The position numbers and the translations under genes were made by a program. The notes beneath the pieces were generated by a model. The model was given only the letters and a program-made list of their open reading frames with translations, did no database searches and was not told where the DNA came from. From contig NC_084670.1 in assembly GCF_028389875.1 (NCBI RefSeq), forward strand, positions 10,387,383 through 10,451,382: DNA of 64,000 nt, in the 5' to 3' direction. Source of the DNA: Rhea pennata. Its lineage: Eukaryota > Chordata > Aves > Rheiformes > Rheidae. Shown piece after piece: positions 35,190 to 44,745 of the stretch (position 1 is the stretch's first letter; each line of letters starts with the position of its first letter).

Positions 35190-35500
35190 AGGAAAATTAG
35201 TAACGCTGGACTGGATCAGGCTAACAGGCCATCTAGCCCAGTGCTCTGTCTCCAACAGCAGCCAGTAGTGGATGCTGTAGAAAGTGAACAGAAAGAAGGC
35301 AAGAATGCAGTGATACTTCCAAAAATACTGAGTTAGCCAGTTAGGGATCCTCTGAGACTTTATATTTAATAGTTCTTTGATGAGGTCTCTCCCAAGAACA
35401 CGTCCAGTCTCTGTGCAAACTTATGTAAACTCTCAGTATCTGGCCATCTTGGGGCAAGGATTTCCACCTCTTGATTCTGGGCTCTGTGGAGACCCACCTG
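35190..35500 (+). mobile_element. Ancient amniote interspersed repeat, 5' part
   Basis: The stretch contains CTGGATCAGGCTAACAGG, CCATCTAGCCCAGTGCTCTG, AACAGCAGCCAGTAGTGGATG, and later TCTGGCCATCTTGGGGCAAGG. These correspond in order to 'ctggatcagaccaatggtccatctagcccagtatcctgtct .. acagtggccagtaccagatg .. ttggccatcacaacatcttgtggcaagg', a very common old repeat of reptiles and birds. The family name is not assigned. It is collinear with and 5' of the piece seen at 30.05 kb. Confidence 0.55.
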
Positions 35501-36284
35501 TGTGCCTGCTCAATTTAAAAGAGAGTGAGGGAAAAAAAATCTCTTTTCTCAGTCAAACCTCAAAACAAACCTTTGGAGCAGGCCAAGTTCAGGTGATCAG
35601 TAAGAAGCTGAAGAATCACTTGTTTAGGGGACTAGAGCTCAGCGATCCTGGGCAAGATTCTTGGAGATGAGTTTTCTTTGCAGAAAACTCAGTGATGAGC
35701 TTAATGAATAGTCCTGTTCACTCGTGATTTCCTGACTTGATGCATTTCTCTGGCATAACGCAGAGTTTCCCAGAACCTCTGGGCTACATATATTCTCAAA
35801 GAGCTTTATTAGAAACGTTGCTTCAATTCTAAAAATCACATTTGTTCTAAAACAGAACTGTCTACTGGGAGAATTAATTCTTCTGACTAAATCGCCTCCC
35901 TGGAAATGTTGCTGTTGTCTTTGATTTCGTGGTTCAAATGATTACTCTTTTCCAACACCCAAGAATAACAAGATTAGGGAATTTGCGGCAATGAAGGCAA
36001 AGAGGAGGAGCTGTCTAAAAAAGAAAAGACAAATTGATTTTTTTTTTAAGGTAAAGGAAATGGCTATTTCAGGGAAACAATTCTGCTATTGGGAAATAGA
36101 AGCAGGGAAAACTCTCTATTTGAACCAAACTCTAATATTAAGCCCATCAGGCTCTTTGTCACATTCTATTCATCTAAAATGCATTGTCATCCTTAGATAT
36201 GCTACTTAAAGCTAATTTGGGAAGTACTAAATACAGTCCTGTGAATTATAAATTAGTAGAAAAATGAGAGCACACTGGAAAAAA
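35501..36284. other. Non-coding stretch
   Basis: No gene or repeat family is recognised. The frames at 35377-35670 and 35991-36209 carry no known motif. Confidence 0.5.
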
Positions 36285-36355
36285 TTCAGGTCAAATTCAT
36301 TGTTAGTGTAACTTCAGCATAACTACGGCTGTGTTAAAGTTGACTTCTGCTTCTC
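36285..36355. mobile_element. Fragment of an ancient palindromic amniote repeat
   Basis: The words TCAGGTCAAATTCATTG, GTGTAACTTCAGCATAACT and GCTGTGTTAAAGTTGACTTC match the pattern of a dispersed, nearly palindromic repeat known from birds, turtles and crocodilians ('ggccaaattcatccctggtgtaactccattgaagtcaatgg..'). Only one arm and part of the centre remain. The family assignment is from memory and approximate. Confidence 0.35.
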
Positions 36356-36839
36356 ATTTCTGGCTGGACCTTTCAGAATGGCTAAGCACTCGTTATAGGA
36401 AATAAATGAGCAGCGGTGTGCAGATTCTTGAGACACCAAGGAAAAACTCTGCTTTCCTGAAGGCAAGTGGAACCATTTGGAAAAGTCCACAGAGTTTGGG
36501 TTGAAAATGATCGTGTTAGAGACAGAAGCACCCGGAGATGGAAGTTACCATCCATCTGTCAGCACGGGGCTGGGCATCTCTCAGGCCCTACACAACTGGG
36601 AAGAAAATCCATAAAGACAGGTTGAGCTGGTGCATTCACCGTGACGATTTAGGCAAGATGAGGTGGCACTCATGGGCTGCACCCAGGCCCAGCAGATGGA
36701 CAAGCCAGAGGAACAACAAGCTGACTTTCCTCTGCTAGAACGACGTATCCCCTGAAAGGGACAACTGCTTAAGGGAAAGGCTCTTCTCCCTTCATGACAC
36801 CATGAGCACTTTAGCAGGGCTAACTCTCGCAACATCATT

Positions 36840-37030
36840 AAGTTTAATGTTTCTGTTATTTATGTTGCCAGTTCTCTTAATGGCTCTCCAGCAGCATGGA
36901 GTGGAGTGAGTCATAAAAGTAATTATTAATGGAGCTACGGCACTGAAAAGGCATTCAAAATTCGATTCAGCACCAGCCCCGGTCGATGTGGACAGAGTAC
37001 ATTCGTTAATTAGCAGGTGTAATGTGCATT
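36840..37030. promoter_or_regulatory. Candidate conserved non-coding element
   Basis: The block holds AGTAATTATTAATGG near 36918, CGTTAATTAGCAGGTG near 37003 (a homeodomain core next to an E-box-like CAGGTG), and an exact REST-type left half-site TTCAGCACC at 36966-36974. The matching right half-site is not at canonical spacing. The sequence is non-repetitive and non-coding. Enhancer identity is inference. Confidence 0.4.
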
Positions 37031-37354
37031 TGCCAAGAGGAGGAAAGGAGAAAGACCATTCGGTGTGAAATATTTTGCCTTACTGTCTTCACAGTGAAAT
37101 GCAGAACAGCAGGTGGAGATAGCAGTAGGAATGTATGTTGTGCTCCCCACGTTTATAGGAGCACTTGGAGCACAGGCACTGTGGGCTTATTACATCAGTG
37201 CCTGTAGGCCCAGACTGACGTAGAGCCCGGTGGCCTCAGGAGCTGTACATCCAATGAATGGCAAGAAGCTGTTACTGCTACCAAAACCTGAGAGCCTGGA
37301 TAGAAACATGTGGGGGAAAGAAAGGGTGGGAGGAATCAATGCACGTTTCCATTT

Positions 37355-37495
37355 TAGGGGCACAGAAGTGAACACACTGGGATACTAAGTGATGTGACTG
37401 AGGTCACGTAAAGATTTGGTGGCGGAGAAGGAAACACAGGTTAGATTTGCTGAAACATGTTGTGGTGATGTAACCACTAGACCTCCTTTTATGTA
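37355..37495 (-). mobile_element. MIR-like SINE, reverse orientation
   Basis: On the plus strand the order is TAAGTGATGTGACTGAGGTCACG, then GGTGGCGGAGAAGG, then AACACAGGTTAGA, then GTAACCACTAGACCTCC. This is the reverse complement of MIR: 'gtgacttgcccaaggtcac / ggcagagc / aacccaggt / ctaaccactagacc'. It is among the better-preserved SINE remnants here, covering the tRNA-related head and the core. Confidence 0.65.
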
Positions 37496-39249
37496 ACAGG
37501 ACCTACTGGTTGGTCTTTAACACCTCCCAGCAGCCCTGTACTTGGACAGTTCAATCTTCAATGAACAAAATGGGAAGCTGGTGTATTTCTCTAGGAGAGT
37601 AAAAATAGAGAACATGAAGAGTAACTTTAATTTTCCCACGGTTACTACAACAGACTGCAGTGCAGGCCCTCCTGTGGGCACAGTGTCTCTGGCAGAGGGA
37701 GCAGTCAGCCGAAGGGAGGGTTAATGTGCTCTGCCATCCTGACTACACACCAGGCTGGAGGGATGACTGCTAAGCAGGATATGGCTCTGCCCTTCTAGAT
37801 GAGTTCCAAAATGGGCTTCACATTTGAGCTTCACAGTTTATTGGGACCACAGTGATAACTATCTTCCTAAATAGAAATGCTCCGTGCAGGTTCCTCAGAT
37901 TGTTTCCATTCAGATTGATGCCTCCAGTTGCCCTCAAAAACCAAGTTCCATGACAGCAAAAAAACACCATATATTCTTGGATTTAATTAACTCCCTACAG
38001 AAAGAGCCACTTTGGCTGTAATGGGCGAGTGGCTTCCAGATATGCTCTTTATCAGCTGCTTAAATGTATTCATCGTCAGTATGATCAGATTAGACGGCAG
38101 CGGCACAGGATAGAGCCATATATCCTGTGTATAGCAGCACGCAGGACAAGGAGACACAGCATTGAAAAAGTACGACCTTCCCAACCAGGATATAATGTCA
38201 TCCTCTGCTTGGCTTCTGTGCCTAAGGGGTGGTAACTCTTGATACCTCAAAAAGCACTTCAGTGTCTGCCAAAAGCTGAGCCTATAGCTCTGCTGCTTCA
38301 CCATGCGGGTTATGCCAAGGTCTGTTCCAATGTGCAGTTGGTATTTGGTACCAAGGCACTGTAACGTACCAGTCCTTTCTACTCCGAAGGGCAAGTTGGT
38401 GTTCTTCTGCCAAGAGCACAACTTCTTTCTGATTCTTGAGGAGTTACCCAGGAGGCAGCAATTTTACATCAGTTTTGGCTGTGCATGACCTCCACAGAAG
38501 GCAAGGAAGCAGTTATTTTAATACAGTCCAGTCAGCTTTCTTAGTGATTTCTCTCCCCTAAGCCTTTTCTAGTACATTTGCTTAATGGACACAGAAGAGT
38601 ACATTGAACTTACATTTTAGTTATTACATGTATGTAAAAAATGCCCATCAGTGAATGTGGTAGGCAGGCTTTCTTTGGTTTCCACTATGTTCCAGATCAG
38701 GAAAGTCAATGCAACACTTTCATCAGGTGGCGAACGGAGAGAGCTTTCACTGGTAAATGCACCAGCAATAAGTCATGAAGGAACAAGTCCTATTGGATCA
38801 GAAAAAGGGTCCATCCACTCTGTCTCAAAAGGATGCCTAGAGGAACTTGTATCTCTGCTACGCAGATGGCTTTGCCCTGTTTTGGTCTCCAGCTCTTTGG
38901 TGGTCTGCGATTAGTTTGTCATTTTGGATCCATAAGCTGGGTCCCTGGTGCAGACAATAAACACAGAATAGATGGACTCAGAGAAAGTCACAAATAGGGG
39001 AGGCAAAGCTGTTTTGTGCTCTTAGCCAAATCCAGCTAAGGCAAAGGCAAAGTGCAGCCTGTGATTCCACAGATGAGACTGAACGGCCTTTGCAGCCAGT
39101 GGTAGCATCCTGAGTTTCAGCCACATGCTATAAGACACAGCTTCATAGCTCAGATCTCAAGATCCTGGCAAACACTCACTGCAATACCCTATTGATTTGC
39201 AAGATTCCCTGATTTGCAGTTTTGGACTCAGGGACGTATTTAGGATTAC
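37496..39249. other. Non-coding stretch
   Basis: No supported gene. Opposing frames at 37987-38421 (-) and 38029-38235 (+) overlap and neither has recognisable motifs or exon borders. Confidence 0.5.
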
Positions 39250-39315
39250 GCTGATGGGGCCAAATTCTGCTTCCCCTTATGCCAGGAGAAATCCAGAGTA
39301 AACTCCCTGGTAATT
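39250..39315. mobile_element. Fragment of an ancient palindromic amniote repeat
   Basis: GGGGCCAAATTCTGCTTCCC, TTATGCCAGGAGAAATCC and AGAGTAAACTCC follow the same layout as the dispersed palindromic repeat 'ggccaaattctgctctcacttacaccagtgtaaatccggagtaactcc'. It is related to the piece at 36.29 kb. The other arm is missing. Confidence 0.45.
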
Positions 39316-42300
39316 TCAGCAAGAGCTCAATAACTGAACCTTCAACAACAAGCAGTGATTTCCTATAAAACTTCCTAAGCTATTTACACCATGGAAATGC
39401 TAAAGGTCATTACATTTTTCCAGCCCGAGACTTTCCTTCTCCAGAGGTGAGACTGTTCAATATCCTGCTTTAAATGAATGGCCTTCTTCATGAGAAATAA
39501 CGACTAGATTCCATACTTTGGGGAAAACTGCTCCCAGACCTGGGTGGACTCTGGGCACTAAATGGTGCTTTCTTCAGGGTCTTTGGGGGTTCTCAGTTGT
39601 GTTTTAATCTTAACAGAGATTTAACAAAATGGTCAAAGCACCTGGTATTTTTTTTCCTGGCACACTATATAATTTCAATACATCCCTGTCACATAGCATT
39701 TTTCCAGAGTGGCTAAGAGTGTGCTTGCTCTCCACAGGCCCAGCTGTGCAAGTCCTCCTGACACGAGCAGGAGGGAATTTATCTGCTCACAGTGGTAATT
39801 TTAACCTAATTACAGAAGCTCTATTCAGAGCTGGAAGACTGCCTGGATGTTTCTCAGGGACTCTGCAGCAGGCTGGGAAAAAGGCTAGGCTACTGCTCTC
39901 AGTGGCGATGGACATTGAGGGATGTCTGAGGCGCGGGCAATGCCAAATTCACCTGCTAACACACTGTGCTGGCTGGTGGTGGGACTGGTGCCAGGCAACC
40001 AGCAAGAAAGTGCTGGGGAAGCAGGGAAACAGATGGGACACACATCTGCTGGGGATGCCTTAAACGCGGTCATGAAGTTCAGCTCTCTTTTGCCTCATTG
40101 CTAAGAGCCAATTTCTTCCCTCTGCTGAGAAGAGCAGCACTGGAGCAGCTGCTGAGCAAACCTAGCTTTGCTGAAGACATCCCTCCTTTGCTTTCCCTTC
40201 AGCTCTTGTTTCTATGACTAAAGGTGACTAGGGCTTGTCCCACTGATGCAGCAGACATGTCCCTCTGCAAGGCCATGCACATGCTGCTCTTTGGGACCCC
40301 TTCTCCCCCACCCCCTGCCCCTGATGCTGCTCACTGAAACTCCCAAGAGCGTCCTTGGGGAATCAGGGGAGAAAGCAGCATGTCTTGGAGTGGTGGAGGC
40401 TTGAAGAGCACCGTTAGGCTTGGTGCAGGGCTTTTCAGTGGGCAGAGGCAGGTGGAAAAGAAACTTTTAGCAAATCATAGCTGGTCTTGCCTTTCTCCTG
40501 TTGGTTACTTATGACTCTACCAGTTAATGCAGCTGTCAAGGAAGACAGGTTTGCCCTGGCCCGGGAACTGAAGCATTTATTGCTCTATGCTCAGAACTAG
40601 CCCCTCTGCACAGTTTATTGTCCCTTCAAAAACAGGACCTAGGCTCGGGGATGTAGTTGCCCTGCTCTGCCTCCATACTGAGCCCATGGGGCGGGCAGCT
40701 GGGGTGTGATTTCAGACCCTGGGAAGATATTATCAAACATCCTTACAGGTAACAAACAGCCCAAAAGGTCTTTCTTTAAAGTTGCACTTTGAACATCTGA
40801 GCATTTGGGGCAAAGCCACACTGCTTGACAACTGCAGCAGCTCTCAGTATCACCTTGAATGAGGACAGCATGGGCAACAGGCAGTCATGCCTGGTACGGT
40901 GTTTGAGAGAAGATGAGCAAGGCCAGTCCCCAGAGAAAATATAGCTAAACATCTTAAGCCTGGTGCAGTCAGGGAAATCAAACCTATTGAAATGAAATTT
41001 GCTGCAGACACTTCATAAAAGAAAGGAAGTTTTGCACAGCCTTTAGATAAACTTGTGCAGCTTCTCCTTGTTTTGCAGAGATTGAATTGGTCAGCACAGA
41101 CCTTTCTTGTCTTTTTAGTTTTGGCTTGGAAGAGCTCACTCCATCCTACAATGTTTTGTTGGGCCACATACACAGTTACCATGAGTGAGTTCCTCCCATC
41201 TGCCCCTGCAGCTAGTCCATGCCTCCCTGTAGTACCACCCACTTGATTTTGAGTTAATTTACATTTCTTTTATGTGTTTGGATATTCTTCAGCAGATAGG
41301 CTATGAGTTATTGCCTGATCTATTCAGGAGGCAACGAGGGTCTAGTTAAACATAAAAGAATATGCAAACTGAAATGTGACTTTCCGCTTGAACAATATTG
41401 AAGATTAGAAACATCAGACAGAAAGAAAAGAGCTTTCACATCAGTGCGTACAAAGCTTTTTGCCCTGAGCTAGTAGGTGTTATATAAAACTATCATCAAG
41501 CTGTAAATTTAACCAAAACCTGACAATCAGAATCACAGATTTCCCAGCAGTCAGAATATGAAATAGATACCACTCAGGTAAATACCCGCTGTACATCAAG
41601 AGGTGCTTGCTGATTGATGAGGATGTGCAAGCATCAGGAGCTCAGTCTGCCTGGGTGATGAGGTGCCTGGAAGAGGTGGCTCATGTTTGATGGATGCCAG
41701 AGATGAGATGCAGGACAAGGAGGACTGGCAGGGCTGGAGCAGGGCGAGGAAGCACATGGTGCTGCTGGAAAGTCGTGGGAAGAGCCACCAGCAACGGTCA
41801 CGGATGAGGGCTGATGTTGGACTCAGGGGCTGGGGATTAGACCAGAGGCCTGGAAATAAGGTGGCTTGAGAGCTCTCTTACTGATGAGCTGCAGGGAGTG
41901 TTTTCTGCTGTAAAATGCAGCAGGTGAGAAGTGTACCCAGAGGACTGGCAAGGACGGATGCTGCTGAGGATTGCTCCGACTAGTTTGATTACAGGTTAAG
42001 AAATAGATGCAGGGTAGACTGGAAAGACTACGGGTATTTTGGCCCTGGACACGACGCTGCTAGCAGCAGTGATCACGACAGCTAGTGCCTGTGAGATGTT
42101 TTTGATGATACTGCTGTGGCTCTCCCTGTGAAAGTAAAACAGCATCGTGAGAGTGTTGACTGGAAAAGGCAGTGTCAAAAGCAGGACATATCTAGCATCG
42201 AATTGGTGCTTTCCACCAAATTTTCCGGAATAGCACAAACTGTAATGCCAAAGGTGCTGCGCTGCTGTGCTTCCAGGCCAGCTGAGCCAGATTTGTCCCT

Positions 42301-42710
42301 TCCCAGACGCTCATACCAGGTCAGTGACCTGCCTGAGGCTCGTCACCTTTTTCTCCTCTGTATCTGTTGTGTTCTCCTCTGCCCACAGCTCTGAGGACCT
42401 GCAAAGAGCTTGCAAGCCAGAAAGCCTCTCTCCCATTTTTACATTTTTTTTTCTTTCAGCTGTATCAGCCAGTCTAATAAAAGATATTGCTTCTCCCTAT
42501 AAACCTTGCCTCTAGAGACTTAACCACACTGAGGTTGCTATAACAACAACAGAGCACTTTACTAGCAAGAAACAGAGGAAAGAGGTACTGAGAAGACTAG
42601 CAGAAAGCTCAGTAGAAAAAGCCCCCCTCCCTCCATCACATTGTCTCTGCCAGGGTAGGATGTGGCACCACCTGAAAAAAGGCAGAGAGAACGGTGGAAG
42701 GAAGCATTCC
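39316..42710. other. Non-coding stretch, somewhat GC-richer at 39.7-40.5 kb
   Basis: I see no supported gene. The longest frame (39629-40063, +) has no known motif and is overlapped by other frames. No repeat family is recognised. Confidence 0.5.
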
Positions 42711-42785
42711 TGGTGGTTAAAACACCTGCCCAGGAGCCAGGAGAGCTGCAGTCAAGTCCTGACCCTGCTAAAGTTTGCCATAGGA
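42711..42785 (+). mobile_element. MIR/tRNA-derived SINE head
   Basis: The sequence TGGTTAAAACACCTGCCCAG, GAGCCAGGAGAGCTGCAG, TCAAGTCCTGACCCTGC is the tRNA-derived promoter region of a MIR/CORE-type SINE: A-box-like TGGTTAAAAC and B-box-like GTCAAGTCC. The rest of the element is not recognisable. Confidence 0.55.
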
Positions 42786-43329
42786 CCCCCACCATGCACA
42801 CAGGGCAGATGCCCTGGGTGAAAGTTTGCCCCATTCAGGTTAAAAACCACACGCCGCCTCCGTGCAGAAATGCACGAGTTTTAGCATCATCTGTGCTTCA
42901 CCTCCCAAGCTGCTCCTGGGATGCCCCAGGAGCGAATTTGGCAGCTCTGCCGGGTGAGACAGGTTGGAGGTTTGCTCAGAGGAGCTGAGGCTGCAGGGAG
43001 GATGGAGATACTTGCCGGGAAGGACCACCACCAGCCGTCCAGGCAAAGCTGGCCATTTCGTCACATGAGTGGGTGCCAGGTCCCCTCTAGAAGCTGCTGC
43101 TGGGGAAGGGCACCATCCCTCCACGCTGCCCATTTAACTACCTGTGGGCACTTGTACATGATGCTCCTGCTAGGAAACACAAACTTATGAAGAGGCAAAA
43201 AATGGCAGGAGAATTTAAACAGAGTAGATGTAGATAACTACAGACAGGGACACTCTCCTCCACCCTGCGCTGATCGCAAATGCTGCAGTGAAGCTCTTCT
43301 GACTCTATTGGCTAGGGGGTTATTTGAAC
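42786..43329. other. Non-coding stretch
   Basis: Moderately GC-rich sequence with overlapping short frames on both strands. No gene is supported. Confidence 0.45.
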
Positions 43330-43870
43330 CAAATCTTCATTTTTCCCTCCCCTGTTATGGATTAGGGACTCTGAATTGTTATACAGCTGGGGATTGCCAG
43401 GAATACAGAGTCTGTTAAGCACTCTGAGAGCTGGGTATTAGATAAACTTAAATAATTATTTTCGGATCCGCTGCAGAGCTGAATATTTATGGCTCAATCT
43501 AGTTTTCCGGAGTCTCATCATTTCTTATGTCAACTGTACTTTATAGAAATGTCCACAGGGAAAGAATTGACTTTTGTCTCAGGCCCAAACTAAACAAGCT
43601 CATGCAGAGATTATTTGGGTTTCAAAACAGTTGGATAATGTAATCTCAACATCTATTGATCCACTTCTGCACTGGAATCCTATGGCTAAACACCTGCAAG
43701 GCAATTAATAGCTCAGAGTACAAATTCATTACAGATTTATCAATAGGTCCTGAGGTTTAGACTGAAAAAACATTATATTTTAATCTGCTTACTTTGGAGT
43801 TAAAAAAAAATACAACTTCATTTAGATGTATCCAAGGCCATGAGAAAATTACTCCTAGTTGCTGGCCTGG
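43330..43870. promoter_or_regulatory. Candidate conserved non-coding element
   Basis: The block is AT-rich but not simple sequence, with TAAATAATTATTTTC near 43450, TGAATATTTATGG, and ATTAATAGC words in a dense array. There is no coding frame and no repeat hallmark. It begins the gene-poor, ATTA-dense part of the window. Confidence 0.35.
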
Positions 43871-44159
43871 TTTGAAAAACTGATTCATTTCAATCCAAAT
43901 GCTTCTCAGTTTAGGGCAGAAGAGGGGAATTCATTCAACAAAATAGCCAGTGTCTTCCTGAAAAAAAAAGATTTTTTTAAGTAAAGAAAAATTTAGTTGA
44001 AAATTTCATTTTCCGCTGAAAAGTTTCAAGTGAAAACATAATGATCAGCTTTGCTGTCAGATCTCTACATCATCTTGGAGGTCAGCAGCTCAAGTTCCAG
44101 CCCTAAATACCCAGTTGAGTTTCGCTGTTCCCTCACTGTGCTCCTTCCTGCAGACAGCT

Positions 44160-44430
44160 GCATTCGGCTGTTAGCAAAAGCGATTCCCACATCACATAAT
44201 TAATTGTTGCAATCTGTTAATGAGATTTGCAGTGTACTTCATGGGCCATGTAGACAAAAGATGATTTGCGAGTATGTACGACTGCAACGTGACCCTATGT
44301 TTTATCCTCCGTAATGATTAAATACGGGCTAATTGCCGGGGGGCAAAAACCAGTTGCAAAGAGCCGGGATTCGCAGTGATAAATCTATTCTCAATGAGCA
44401 GGAAGAGCAGCTAAGAGGAAAAGCTGTGCC
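44160..44430. promoter_or_regulatory. Candidate conserved non-coding element rich in homeodomain cores
   Basis: Within 270 bp there are CATAATTAATTGTTG near 44195, CTGTTAATGAG, GTAATGATTAAATACG near 44312, and GGGCTAATTGCC near 44326. Such clustered TAATTA/TAATTG sites mark many forebrain/midbrain enhancers in vertebrates. Activity and conservation are untested. Confidence 0.42.
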
Positions 44431-44461
44431 TTTCTGAGGAGGACTGATAGGTGGGGTGTTT

Positions 44462-44511
44462 GGGCTCCCCGCGGGGCAGGAGCCCTTTTGCCATCCAGCT
44501 CAGCTGGATGG
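44462..44511. repeat. Two adjacent inverted repeats (hairpin-forming)
   Basis: The first pairs GGGCTCC (44462-44468) with GGAGCCC (44479-44485) around a GC-rich 10-base loop. The second pairs CCATCCAGCT (44491-44500) perfectly with AGCTGGATGG (44502-44511) around a single base. They are only five bases apart, between the enhancer-like block and the 45-bp duplication. Confidence 0.85.
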
Positions 44512-44655
44512 GGTGTGCGTGAAGGGGGCTGTAAGTTTCTGCCTATTCGGCCTGGCTTCTTGCGCAGCAGCTTCTCAGGATCCCCCAGCTCGGTCCGTGC
44601 TTTTCCCCGGTGGCTAGAAATCTGAAAGGCAGAGGACTGGTGTTTTCTTGAGCAT

Positions 44656-44745
44656 CACAATTCATCAACTTGAGTGCAGCTTTAGAATACAATAATTAGC
44701 CACAATTCATCACCTCGAGTGCAGTTTTAGAATACAATAATCAGC
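44656..44745. repeat. Tandem duplication of a 45-bp unit
   Basis: Two abutting 45-bp units (44656-44700 and 44701-44745) differ at four positions (13, 16, 25 and 42), giving 41/45 identity. Each starts CACAATTCATC and ends ATACAATAAT[T/C]AGC, so an ATTA-type core and a GAGTGCAG word occur twice. Three of the four differences are T-to-C or C-to-T. It lies in a region that looks regulatory. Confidence 0.95.

Noticed and set aside
37987..38421. 144-codon minus-strand frame and an Arg-rich plus-strand frame inside it
   Set aside because: Both are unsupported by motifs and overlap in opposite directions.
39629..40063. 144-codon plus-strand frame
   Set aside because: No motifs, overlapped by other frames in the same region, and no splice or promoter support.
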